Below are positions 8,347 to 16,078 of a stretch of 64,000 nucleotides of DNA, one piece after another. The stretch is taken from assembly GCF_014287475.1 (NCBI RefSeq), contig NZ_JACOPF010000001.1, forward strand, positions 496,001-560,000. Reading direction: 5' to 3'. Position 1 is the stretch's first letter. Each line of letters opens with the position of its first letter. Origin of the DNA: Mediterraneibacter hominis (GTDB lineage: Bacteria; Bacillota; Clostridia; Lachnospirales; Lachnospiraceae). A program made the position numbers and the translations under genes. The notes below the pieces were generated by a model. That model was not told the origin of the DNA. It did not search any database and worked only from the letters and a program-made list of their open reading frames with translations.

Positions 8347-8871
8347 TTACTGATAAATTCCATTTATCGTTACAGTAAACACAGCATCTTTTCCACTTAA
8401 ATCAGGGTTTCCTGTATAGGGATTCGGAAAAGTTACATGAACCTCTACTGTATCTCCTGGATGAGAGCCAATGAGCTGTTCTTCAAAGTCGTCAATATAA
8501 AGCCCCGAACCTATGGTGAGATCTGTACCAGCGCCATTTGTGCTTCCTCCATCAAATTCTACGCCGTCTACAGTGCCTACATAGTCAATATTTACTGTAT
8601 TTCCGTCCGCAACACTTAAGGAAGAATCTGTTGACAAAGATGTATCTGTGCCGCCGCTATTTGCATCTGTCTGGGAGTCCGCGGAAGAGGCAGAATCATT
8701 ATCGGATGAATCTGAACGGACAGAGTCCCATACAAGGACAGCAACAAGAAGCAGAACAGCCAGCAGGGGAATAAAAATAACAAGAAACTTCTTAAATTTT
8801 CTTGTTAATTCTTTCTTTTTTCTTTCAGCAGCTCTCTGCTGCTGTGCCAATTTACGATTTTCTTTTTTCAA
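8347..8871 (-). CDS. Membrane-anchored FKBP-type peptidyl-prolyl isomerase
   Basis: A 174-residue protein that should catalyse proline cis-trans isomerisation outside the membrane. The N-terminus is strongly basic. A membrane helix covers about residues 29-48, followed by a Ser/Asp-rich linker to about 85 and then one FKBP domain (VNIDYVGTVDGVEFDGGS, LTIGSGLYIDDFEEQLIG, HPGDTVEVHVTFP). Some usual aromatic active-site residues are hard to place, so activity is inferred from the fold. It is a single-gene unit, convergent with the FMN-binding gene. A role in folding exported proteins is likely. Confidence 0.85.
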   Translation of the reverse strand: MKKENRKLAQQQRAAERKKKELTRKFKKFLVIFIPLLAVLLLVAVLVWDSVRSDSSDNDSASSADSQTDANSGGTDTSLSTDSSLSVADGNTVNIDYVGTVDGVEFDGGSTNGAGTDLTIGSGLYIDDFEEQLIGSHPGDTVEVHVTFPNPYTGNPDLSGKDAVFTVTINGIYQ

Positions 8872-9077
8872 AACCTAGTACCTCGTTTCATCTTAAATGT
8901 ATTTTTTTACAGTCGTTTTATTTTTCGACTTGTTTATTCTAGCATGAAAATATGAAGAAAATGTGATTATTTTTTACAAAATACATGATATACTATCCCA
9001 TAAGACTATCGTCCGCAGTATCTTCAGTGCTTAAAGAAGGGAAGGCTTAGATGACATAAATCGCAGAAAGGGAAGAA

Positions 9078-11125
9078 ATGAAAGAGTACAGTTATTTTGA
9101 TGGAATACAGTTTTTAAAAGAGGTTACGGAAAAGCTGAAAAATCGTATAGAAGAGATAGAACAGACTTTGAGCGAAGGGCAGAGAGAAATTGCCAGTATA
9201 CAAGAATATTACTGGGAAAATTATGCGGAAATGGATCAGTATGGCTATGAAGAGTATGATAACCAACAGGCCCTTTTAAGCCAGATAAATACCAATCAGG
9301 AAAAGCTTCTCTTAAAACAACGTTTTGAAAAAATGTACAGAGAACCTTTTTTTGGAAGGGTAGATTTTCTTTTTTAGGGAGAGAGCGAGAAAGAGCCGTT
9401 TTATATCGGTATAGGAAATTTTGCATTGAGAGCCGGTATGACCCCTCTTATTTATGACTGGAGAGCGCCGGTATGCAGCCTTTTTTATGATGCGGACAAT
9501 GGAGACGCTGCCTATGAAGCCCCGTCCGGCACAGTAAAAGGCAGAGTATGTGCAAAATGGCAGTATAAAATAAGAAACGGAAAAATGATATATGCTTTTG
9601 AATGTGATACGAAGATCGATGACGAAATTTTGCAGCAGGAGTTAGGACAAAATGGAGATATACGCCTGAAAAATATTGTGCGTACAATCCAGAAAGAACA
9701 AAATGCAATTATCCGCAACTTAAACGATAAAATTCTTGTTATTCAAGGAGCTGCCGGAAGTGGTAAGACATCGATAGCACTGCATAGAATTGCATACCTT
9801 CTGTACCATGACAGAAAGAATCTGAAATCTTCTAATATCTTGATCCTTTCTCCAAACAGTGTCTTTGCGGATTATATCTCTCATATCCTTCCAGAGCTGG
9901 GAGAAGAGAACATCCAGGAGATGAGCTTTGATGTGTTTGCCTATCACGAGTTAAAAGATATAGCTGAAGACTGTGAAGACAAGTACCAGGATTTAGAACA
10001 AAGAATGAAATATCCGGACTGCGTGCAGGCAGATACATTCAACAGAAAGCAGTCAGCACAATTCGCAGGAGAGATAGAAGGATTTCTGGCGGTACTGGAA
10101 GATGAGCTGATGGAGTTCAAGGAGATTATATTCAAGGGAATGAAACTGACAGAAGAAGAGTTAATTCGCTTATTTTATTTCAAATTTCAAGATACACCGC
10201 TGCTTGAAAGAATGGACGCGGTGATGGATATTTTGTGGACTCATACGAAACGCTGTATAGCCGAGACATTTCTGATGAAGAAAAGGACTATCTCAAAAGC
10301 AAATTTGACGCGTTGTACATGACTAAGGACATCTATGAGATTTATAACCGGCTGCTTGCATGGTGCGGTATGGATACGCTGCCGGAGGTGCCTTATGAAA
10401 GGCGAAAGCTCTGCTATGAGGATGTGTATCCAATGTTGTATCTGAAATACCGCCTTAAGAAAAAGAATGTCCACAAAAATATCAAGCACCTGGTGATTGA
10501 TGAAATGCAGGATTATTCGTATATACAATATCTTATACTTCATAGGCTGTTTTCCTGCCGGATGACGATATTGGGAGATAAGGCGCAGACATTAGGAACA
10601 GAACCGCAGGATGTTTTGAAGTTTTTTACGAAAATATTTGGAAAAAAATACCGTAGTATTGAAATAAAGAAAAGTTATCGTAATACAGTAGAGATCGCTA
10701 AGTTCGCAGAACGTATCAGCGGTATTACAGATTTGGAGCTGTTTCACCGGCATGGCAAGGAAGTAGACGAACAGCAATTTCAGACAGAAAAAGCGCTTCT
10801 GGATATGGTCTTAAAGAATGTATCCATTGGAGAAGATACGTATGAAACAGCGGCGATTCTCACAATGACAGAAGGAGAGGCGCGGCATCTGTTTTCTTTG
10901 CTGAAAAAATGGAATGTGCATGCCAACTATGTAGACAGAAACAGTAGTACCTTCCAAAAGGGACTTACTGTCACAACATTTTATCTGGCAAAAGGACTGG
11001 AGTTTGACCAGGTATTTGCCGTTTTAAATGATGACAAAAATCCGTTGTTCAAGCAGGCGGCATATATATGTGCAACCAGGGCGCTGCATGAACTCTATAT
11101 GTATCAGACAGGAGAGCAAAGATGA
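9078..11125 (+). pseudogene. HelD-like UvrD/Rep-family helicase, broken by a nonsense codon and a frameshift
   Basis: Pieced together, this is a protein of about 682 residues of the HelD type, superfamily 1 helicases that release stalled RNA polymerase. The N-terminal coiled-coil helices are followed by FGRVDFLF and an in-frame TAG (9375-9377). The same frame continues with GESEKEPFYIGIGNFALRAG and Walker A GAAGSGKTSIALHRIAYL. Near 10229 one base is missing: restoring it joins MDAVMD to YFVDSYETLYSRD in the next frame. The rest is intact, with DEMQDYSYIQ, the SYRNT motif and LAKGLEFDQV. Two independent lesions argue for a real pseudogene rather than one sequencing error. The TGA overlaps the rlmH ATG. 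Confidence 0.85.
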
Positions 11126-11601
11126 GAATTACAATTCTGACAGTAGGAAAGATAAAGGAAAAATATCTAAGAGATGCCATTGCGGAATATACAAAAAGAC
11201 TTTCTAAATATTGCAAGCTGGAAATGATTGAGGTGTCAGATGAAAAAACGCCGGATACAGCAAGTCAGACAGTGGAGGAAGGGATTCGCGATAAAGAAGG
11301 CCAGCGTATTTTAAAATATATCAAAGACGATATGTATGTGATTACATTGGAGATAGAAGGAAAGATGCTGACTTCGGAAGAAATAGCGGAGAAGATAAAA
11401 AATTTAGGCATACAGGGGAAAAGCAGTATTGCGTTTGTCATCGGCGGCTCAATTGGATTAGGAAAAGAGGTTCTAAAGCGTGCGGACTTTTCACTTAGTT
11501 TTTCTAAGATGACATTCCCGCATCAGTTGATGCGAGTGATACTTCTGGAGCAGATTTACAGAAGCTTTCGAATTAACAGCAAAGAACCGTATCATAAGTA
11601 A
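11122..11601 (+). CDS. rlmH: 23S rRNA (pseudouridine-1915 N3)-methyltransferase RlmH
   Basis: SAM-dependent SPOUT methyltransferase that modifies pseudouridine 1915 in helix 69 of 23S rRNA. The 159-residue length is exact for the family. [27 protein letters not shown] opens the protein. The trefoil-knot SAM motifs [10 protein letters not shown] and the terminal tail [19 protein letters not shown] are intact. The ATG overlaps the end of the HelD pseudogene as ATGA, so translation may once have been coupled to it. A strong terminator follows at 11650. This enzyme is housekeeping and remains intact beside a decayed neighbour. Confidence 0.97.
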   Translation: MRITILTVGKIKEKYLRDAIAEYTKRLSKYCKLEMIEVSDEKTPDTASQTVEEGIRDKEGQRILKYIKDDMYVITLEIEGKMLTSEEIAEKIKNLGIQGKSSIAFVIGGSIGLGKEVLKRADFSLSFSKMTFPHQLMRVILLEQIYRSFRINSKEPYHK

Positions 11602-11649
11602 GGGCGGTTTTTTACAATTATCCATAATGTCATTTTTGTAAAAAGAAAG

Positions 11650-11706
11650 AGCCATGCTAAAGAAGGTAGAAAAAACAAAAATCTATCTTCTTGGCAGGGC
11701 TTTTTT
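11650..11706. terminator. Bidirectional terminator between rlmH and the XRE gene
   Basis: Outer arms AGCCATGC and GCAGGGCT and inner arms AAGAAGGTAGA and TCTATCTTCTT form a long hairpin. Six T follow on the plus strand; on the minus strand CTCTTTCTTTTT follows. It serves both rlmH and the convergent XRE gene. Confidence 0.8.
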
Positions 11707-11944
11707 AGTTGTTTGATTTTTCAGGCGGAATATATTCTAAAAGATCATTTAAATCGCAGTCTAAAGCATAGCAAAGGCGTGACAGAACAGCGATATCCAA
11801 CCGTTGAACTTCATTTCGGCAATATTTTTTTAATTGTGTTCTTTGCATTTCAGCGCGAAAAGAGAGTTTATTGATTGAAATATTACGCTCTTTCATTAAT
11901 TCTTCTAAGTGTAACCGTATAGTGCCAAATTCTAAATCATTCAT
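11705..11944 (-). CDS. Small XRE-family helix-turn-helix regulator
   Basis: A 79-residue Cro/CI-type DNA-binding protein consisting of the HTH alone: LEELMKERNISINKLSFRAEMQRTQLKKY forms helices 1-3 and LSRLCYALDCDLNDLLEYIP the C-terminal helices of this subfamily. No sensor domain is seen. The start follows CAGGAGGACATAGTT on the minus strand. It is divergent from the membrane-protein gene at 12060, and the two promoters share one -35 box. It therefore probably represses itself and the neighbouring cassette. Target and signal are unknown. Confidence 0.85.
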   Translation of the reverse strand: MNDLEFGTIRLHLEELMKERNISINKLSFRAEMQRTQLKKYCRNEVQRLDIAVLSRLCYALDCDLNDLLEYIPPEKSNN

Positions 11945-11966
11945 ATAACTATGTCCTCCTGAAAAT

Positions 11967-12018
11967 AGAATATTTTATTTACCTTCATATTGTAATGAGT
12001 AATAAAGTATGGTATATT
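11967..12018. promoter_or_regulatory. Back-to-back promoters sharing one -35 box
   Basis: TTGTAA at 11990-11995 reads as a -35 on both strands (TTACAA on minus). Plus strand: TATATT at 12013-12018 after 17 bases. Minus strand: TATTCT at 11972-11967 after 17 bases. One polymerase should exclude the other, so the XRE gene and the cassette cannot be initiated simultaneously. Confidence 0.7.
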
Positions 12019-12021
12019 TAC

Positions 12022-12041
12022 ATGAGTAAATAAATACTCAT
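12022..12041. promoter_or_regulatory. Candidate operator for the XRE regulator
   Basis: ATGAGTA and TACTCAT form a dyad with a 6-base centre over the predicted start of the plus-strand transcript. A half-site-like copy ATGAGTAATAAA occurs at 11995-12006 between the plus promoter's -35 and -10 boxes. Binding by the adjacent XRE protein is inferred. Confidence 0.5.
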
Positions 12042-12059
12042 ATAAAGGAGGAAGTGAAA

Positions 12060-12593
12060 ATGGGAGGTTTAATTTTTATAATTATAGTGATAATAGTGAT
12101 AGTCATTATGAGAAAATCAAAAGATTATACTCCAAAAAAAGGATCAATGCAGGAAAATAGTATAAAACTGCAGCTTTATCAAGAAGTTGATGATATTACA
12201 ACAAAATGTTTTGATAAGAGAACAACAGAGTTTAATAGCGATTTATATTTTGAGAATAGATTTCTTTATGAGGAAAGCCGTTACCCAGAAATAGCAGAGT
12301 ATATGGAATCAAATCTTAGATATATTGGGCTAAGGCAAATTTTTGCCTTAAATCTTCTTTTAGATGATTCTGATTCTGACAGAACTATTTCTGAGTTGGA
12401 AAACCGAGAAGAGAATATTATACGAAATCTTATATGGGTTTGCGGAGGTGGGGATGAGAAAAATTGCCCGCAATATATAATTGCGTATAGGAAGCGGTTA
12501 TATGGACTCCTTAGAGGTGAGATACCGTGTACAAAAGAAAATACCAAGAGGATTGTTGAAGATTACAATCGTGCAGAGCAGCAAACGAAATAG
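12060..12593 (+). CDS. Unknown membrane-anchored protein of an XRE-linked cassette
   Basis: A 177-residue protein I do not recognise. Residues 2-17 are a very hydrophobic Ile/Val-rich anchor, followed by a basic stop-transfer (MRKSKDYTPKKG). The remaining 150 residues are cytoplasmic, helical and acidic, with two Cys in the segment WVCGGGDEKNCPQY. The ATG at 12060 is preferred over the GTG at 12054 because AAAGGAGGA lies 7 bases upstream. It is the first gene downstream of the shared promoter and is followed by the Cys-rich small ORF. No homologous fold was identified by eye. Confidence 0.7.
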   Translation: MGGLIFIIIVIIVIVIMRKSKDYTPKKGSMQENSIKLQLYQEVDDITTKCFDKRTTEFNSDLYFENRFLYEESRYPEIAEYMESNLRYIGLRQIFALNLLLDDSDSDRTISELENREENIIRNLIWVCGGGDEKNCPQYIIAYRKRLYGLLRGEIPCTKENTKRIVEDYNRAEQQTK

Positions 12594-12633
12594 TGGTTTA
12601 AATGATAATATAAGAAAATATGGAGGAAAGAAA

Positions 12634-12786
12634 ATGTCAATTGATTATTGGTGCAAATGTAAGGAATGTAAAAATGTCGATCCCACTGAAAGAAAAGGTT
12701 ATAAATGGTATTGTACAGAGTACAAAACATATGAAGACCCGGATGATGTAAGAGAATGTAGAAAATTTAAAGATAGAAGGAAATAA
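12634..12786 (+). CDS. Small Cys-rich (zinc-ribbon-like) protein
   Basis: A 50-residue product. Cysteines at 7, 9, 12, 27 and 42 and many charged residues suggest one zinc site. The ATG follows TGGAGGAAAGAAA, a strong ribosome site; the longer upstream frame beginning at 12481 overlaps the previous gene and is not supported. It lies 40 bases after the membrane-protein gene and is probably co-transcribed with it. The length and rich charge suggest a soluble accessory or regulatory peptide. Function unknown. Confidence 0.7.
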   Translation: MSIDYWCKCKECKNVDPTERKGYKWYCTEYKTYEDPDDVRECRKFKDRRK

Positions 12787-13023
12787 TCAGTTAACAAAAT
12801 TAAAAATAAGTTATCAGAGTAAATTGGCTGGACAGATTGAACAAGGAACATAAGGTACAGAGAATATACCTTGCAGAGGAGCTTATTAAAAACGAGACAG
12901 AATTGTTTCCATAAGCAGAGAAACCGCACTTGCATATGTTATGGAGAGTTGTATCATAAATAAGTGTATTTTTGCGTTGGGAGGATATGACGCGAAGAAA
13001 ATAGATTTTGTAAAATGTTTGAA
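12787..13023 (+). pseudogene. Possible decayed reading frame between the cassette and the VOC gene
   Basis: This 364-base gap before 13151 has no intact gene. One frame reads KISYQSKLAGQIEQGT, TAA, GTENIPCRGAY, TAA, then KRDRIVSISRETALAYVMES and a tail ending YDAKKIDFVKCLKEGGQ. The composition is protein-like across two in-frame stops. A second frame is open as NWLDRLNKEHKVQRIYLAEE, so the true frame is not certain. A terminator follows at 13024. I recognise no family. Confidence 0.35.
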
Positions 13024-13058
13024 AGAGGGTGGACAGATGTTATTCCTCCCTCTTTTTT
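13024..13058 (+). terminator. Rho-independent terminator
   Basis: AGAGGGTGGA and TCCTCCCTCT pair with one mismatch around a 10-base loop and are followed by five T and a G. It closes the XRE-cassette side transcript. Confidence 0.8.
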
Positions 13059-13074
13059 GTATGTAAGAAAGAAA

Positions 13075-13103
13075 ATGACAGGGGAATATGTGGGTGGTAT
13101 AAT
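13075..13103 (+). promoter_or_regulatory. Promoter for the VOC-family gene
   Basis: ATGACA at 13075-13080 and TATAAT at 13098-13103 are 17 bases apart, 48 bases ahead of the ATG. Confidence 0.65.
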
Positions 13104-13150
13104 AGATAAAAATGGAGTGAAAACATGGAAGTTGTGGAGGCAGACGGATA

Positions 13151-13534
13151 ATGAAAATTGAACATATTGCGATGTATGTAAATGATTTAGAGAGTACCAG
13201 AGAGTTTTTCGTGAAATATCTGGATGCTATGTCTAATGATGGCTATCATAATCCCAAAACAAATTTTCGCTCTTACTTTCTTTTCTTTGAAGATGGAGCA
13301 AAACTTGAGATTATGAACAAACCTCAGTTAGAAGACGAAGCAAAACCACTAGCGAGAACAGGCTATATCCATATGGCATTCAGTGTTGGAAGCAAAGAAA
13401 AGGTTGATTTTTTGACGCAACAAATGAAAAACGATGGATATGAGGTTGTGAGTGGCCCACGGACAACAGGAGATGGATATTACGAAAGTTGTATTATTGG
13501 GATAGAGGGCAACCAAATTGAACTCACGATTTGA
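13151..13534 (+). CDS. VOC-superfamily (glyoxalase/bleomycin-resistance-like) protein
   Basis: A 127-residue metal-dependent VOC protein made of two beta-alpha-beta-beta-beta modules. MKIEHIAMYVNDLESTREFFVKYL opens module one; module two begins GYIHMAFSVGSKEKVDFLTQ. Likely metal ligands are H5, E56 (KLEIMNK), H77 and the terminal E in GNQIELTI. The substrate is unknown. A tiny 8-codon frame (13125-13151) ends in TAATG on the start codon and could couple translation, though chance is possible. GGAGG lies 10 bases ahead of the ATG. It has its own promoter. Confidence 0.87.
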   Translation: MKIEHIAMYVNDLESTREFFVKYLDAMSNDGYHNPKTNFRSYFLFFEDGAKLEIMNKPQLEDEAKPLARTGYIHMAFSVGSKEKVDFLTQQMKNDGYEVVSGPRTTGDGYYESCIIGIEGNQIELTI

Positions 13535-13692
13535 CAAGTTACTTTTTGAGGAAATTTATTTATAATATAAATGTATTCAAAGAAATACTTGTTCTTTGGA
13601 AATAAAAAAATTATTTGAAATATATTTGAAATAAATGATTAAGTAAATGCTAAATTGTCGTATTAACAAAATCAGAAAAGAGAGGTGATATA

Positions 13693-14448
13693 ATGGCATA
13701 TTTTAAGTATCAAGGGAAATCGGTTTATTATGAAGAACATGGGCAAGGCGAACCGCTTATTTTCCTGCATGGTAATACCGCCTCCTCTAAAATGTCCGAA
13801 CTTCTCATGCCGCTGTATGCGGAAAAGTTCAGATGTATTTTGATTGATTTTTTAGGCAATGGACAGTCAGAACGAGTAGAGAGCTTTTCGCCGGATATAT
13901 GGTATGATGAAGCCTTGCAGACGATTGCCCTCACTGAACATTTGCAATGCGGAAAGGTCAGTCTTATTGGAACAAGCGGCGGGGCATGGGTGGCCGTTAA
14001 TGCGGCTCTGGAACGCCCTGACTTATTCCATGCAGTCATAGCAGACAGCTTTGACGGACGTACTCTTAACCCCAATTTTTACGCTAACCTTTTATCTGAA
14101 AGAAAAGCGGCAAAAGAAGATATACAGTCAAGAAAATTTTATGAATGGTGTCAGGGCGCAGACTGGGAAAAGGTAGTTGACCTTGATACAGAAGCATTAT
14201 TGAAGTGTGCGGAGAAAAAGCGTCCGCTGTTTCATAAGCCATTAAAGAACTTAAAAACGCCTATCTTACTCATGGGAAGCAAAGAAGATAAAAGCTGCCG
14301 AAACGATTTGGAAGAAGAGTATAGAGAAATGGCTGCCATATTTCCTCAATCTTCTGTGTATCTTTTCCAAAACGGCGGACACCCATCTCTTTTTTCCAAT
14401 GCGGAAAAGTCCGCTGATATAGTTTATCATTTCATATTTCAGAAATAA
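13693..14448 (+). CDS. Alpha/beta-hydrolase-fold enzyme
   Basis: A 251-residue cytoplasmic alpha/beta hydrolase. The oxyanion-hole segment LIFLHGNTASS, the nucleophile elbow GTSGGAW (Ser near residue 97) and the catalytic-His segment NGGHPSLFS are all present. The acid is probably Asp in LMGSKEDKSC. The substrate is unknown; the short cap suggests an esterase or small-molecule hydrolase. The ATG follows GAGAGGTGATATA. A terminator follows at 14471. No membrane helix is present. Confidence 0.9.
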   Translation: MAYFKYQGKSVYYEEHGQGEPLIFLHGNTASSKMSELLMPLYAEKFRCILIDFLGNGQSERVESFSPDIWYDEALQTIALTEHLQCGKVSLIGTSGGAWVAVNAALERPDLFHAVIADSFDGRTLNPNFYANLLSERKAAKEDIQSRKFYEWCQGADWEKVVDLDTEALLKCAEKKRPLFHKPLKNLKTPILLMGSKEDKSCRNDLEEEYREMAAIFPQSSVYLFQNGGHPSLFSNAEKSADIVYHFIFQK

Positions 14449-14470
14449 TGATAAGGGCATTCTACTAAAA

Positions 14471-14525
14471 AGTCATACCAGGGAAGGAGAGAGAACATTT
14501 ACTTCCTCCTTGGGTATGGCTTTTT
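14471..14525 (+). terminator. Terminator of the alpha/beta-hydrolase gene
   Basis: AGTCATACC pairs with GGTATGGCT (one G-U), extended by a purine-rich/CTTCCTCC inner stem and followed by five T. The right arm overlaps the last codons of the truncated XRE gene on the minus strand. Confidence 0.75.
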
Positions 14526-14690
14526 CTCATTTGTTAATCCTACAAGATAATCAATACTTACATTGTACAATCTGGAAAGCTGTATAAGCATATCTACTGG
14601 AATTTGACGGGTTCCTTTTTCATATCTGCGGTACACTTCGCGCTGACATCCTAAAAATTCAGCGATTTGAGCTTGTGTTCTATCACTGTT
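14499..14690 (-). pseudogene. XRE-family repressor, N-terminally truncated
   Basis: The minus strand encodes the back part of a Cro/CI regulator: SDRTQAQIAEFLGCQREVYR with the recognition helix, then IPVDMLIQLSRLYNVSIDYLVGL, typical of the C-terminal part of this HTH. The usual first helix and start codon are missing. Upstream of about 14690 the sequence changes abruptly into the antisense of a lipoprotein signal peptide. The frame stays open across the break, but the added residues (MILLRRFRQNFL...) look like antisense translation. A functional product is unlikely. Confidence 0.75.
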
Positions 14691-14692
14691 TA
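14685..14692. other. Probable deletion/recombination junction
   Basis: On the left is the 5' part of a minus-strand XRE gene lacking its start. On the right is a plus-strand lipoprotein signal peptide (LAAVTVFLTAC) lacking its start and basic N-terminus. Both genes break within the same few bases, which fits one deletion or illegitimate join. No target-site duplication or insertion sequence is seen. Confidence 0.7.
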
Positions 14693-15939
14693 GCGGCGGT
14701 GACCGTATTTCTGACAGCCTGCGGAGGAAATTCTGGCGGAACCGGCGGAGAAGAATCAATACAGGGAGTGGATGTGACGGAAGACGGAGAGGTTTCTGTA
14801 ACGTTTAAAATTCCGAAAGGTTTATCTGCGGCGGAGGTTTTAGGATGTAGAATAGGCCCTGAAAATGTAATGCATGTTACAGATGTAGAAAAAGAACAAC
14901 TTTCGGAATCCAGAACGGTTTATTGGTATGAGCTTCCTCAAACGGAGGAGACGATAACGGATTTTTTATATTATCTAAAGACGGCGATATGACGGAAGTT
15001 TCGAGTGCAAAAATATCTAATTTTTGCAAGGGGACAGCCTTAGCTGATATAGGAGCAGGGCAGGAAGGCTATGCAAATGCAATTATAGATACAGATGGAA
15101 ACGTAATCTGGGCTATGGATACAGATGGGAAAATGGCAGCCGAAAATTTTTTTGATGGAAAAGAAGTTACTAAAATTTCATCGTTTTTCAATGTTCTTCC
15201 ATCAGAAAGGGACACGTACTACGGCTATTTTCCTGTAGAGTTTTCAGTTGATGATTACGAATATACAGGAACATATATTGGGATTTTGGATTCATCAGGC
15301 GAATGGGTAGTAGAACCTTCGGTTCCTTCTCATAGTTATGCATGGACGTTGCAGGATTATGGCATTGTAACAAATGCATATATTTTCGATTATGCAGAAG
15401 GAAATGTTCAGTATTTTTCAGGAGATGCTGATGAAGACAGTACGGCAGAGGAAGAACAGGATACATTGAGGGAAAGTAAGGAAAGGGAGTTTTTCTTCTC
15501 GCAGCATAACAATCTTATTTTTAGTGAAAATACAGATATATCCCTTGATTTTAAGAGAGACGTTACCGGATTTTATGAGCAAAATGGAAATCTTGTCATC
15601 GATTTGAGCAGCTATAATATCGTGAATAATCCGGAATTTACAGGCGGCTATGCGATTCTTGAAATTGAAAATGAACAAGGAAGTAATTATCTAACTGTAA
15701 TTGATACTTCCGGAAAAGAAATGTTCAGTCCTGTAAAGGATAATGGACATGGGGCATTGTCTGAAGGAATTTTCTTTATGGAAAACGACAAAAATGGATA
15801 TTTTATGGGGGGGGGGAATGGTGAAAAAATAGGTGAAATCACTGGGGAAAAGCATGTACCGTTTTATGATGAGAGAGCATGGATAGAGACAGCCGATGGA
15901 TGGAAATGTATTGATTCGAAAGGGAATATCGTCTTTTGA
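14690..15939 (+). pseudogene. WG-repeat-like lipoprotein, 5'-truncated and frameshifted
   Basis: The remnant starts inside a lipoprotein signal (VTVFLTAC-GG lipobox) right at the junction; the only upstream start, GTG 14675, lies in the XRE remnant. The frame runs to WYELPQ, then must shift near 14941. Restoring one A in CAAAC joins LPQ to NGGDDNGFFILSKDGDM in the next frame. The remainder (14989 on) contains repeats such as IIDTDGNVIWAMDTDGK and VIDTSGKEMF, resembling WG/beta-propeller-like surface repeats. A run of ten G lies at 15807-15816. The protein would have been an exported lipoprotein of about 415 residues of unknown function. Confidence 0.75.
15807..15816 (+). repeat. Ten-G homopolymer inside the lipoprotein remnant
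   Basis: Ten consecutive G encode the Gly run in YFMGGGNGEK. Such tracts slip in replication. The reading frame is open through it at this length. Confidence 0.9.
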
Positions 15940-16001
15940 AATATTTTAGAAAGAAGCAAAACAGCTAGATTATTAAATATACATAAATTATCTCGGAAAA
16001 A

Positions 16002-16030
16002 TTGACAAAAGGAAACAGGGATGATATACT
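16002..16030 (+). promoter_or_regulatory. Consensus-like promoter for the FUSC-like gene
   Basis: A perfect TTGACA at 16002-16007 and TATACT at 16025-16030 with a 17-base spacer, 49 bases ahead of the ATG at 16079. Confidence 0.8.
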
Positions 16031-16078
16031 TCCTCCCCGATAACGGCAGATATAAGCGTGAAGGAGGAAAACAATCAT

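Noticed and set aside
8872-9077. Divergent promoters between the FKBP gene and the HelD pseudogene
   Set aside because: TATACT at 8989 and TAGAAT on the minus strand lack convincing -35 boxes, so neither was listed.
9365-9430. Programmed frameshift or stop-codon read-through in the HelD gene (CTTTTTTAGGG slippery-looking run)
   Set aside because: The frame is the same on both sides of the TAG, so a -1 or +1 shift would not help, and a second unrelated frameshift lies at about 10229. Two independent lesions fit a pseudogene better.
13125-13151. Eight-codon leader peptide upstream of the VOC gene
   Set aside because: Too short to support as a gene. Only the TAATG overlap with the next start was noted, which can arise by chance.
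14499-14759. Intact 86-residue XRE-type protein on the minus strand
   Set aside because: The first 25 residues derive from antisense of a lipoprotein signal peptide, and the HTH lacks its first helix.
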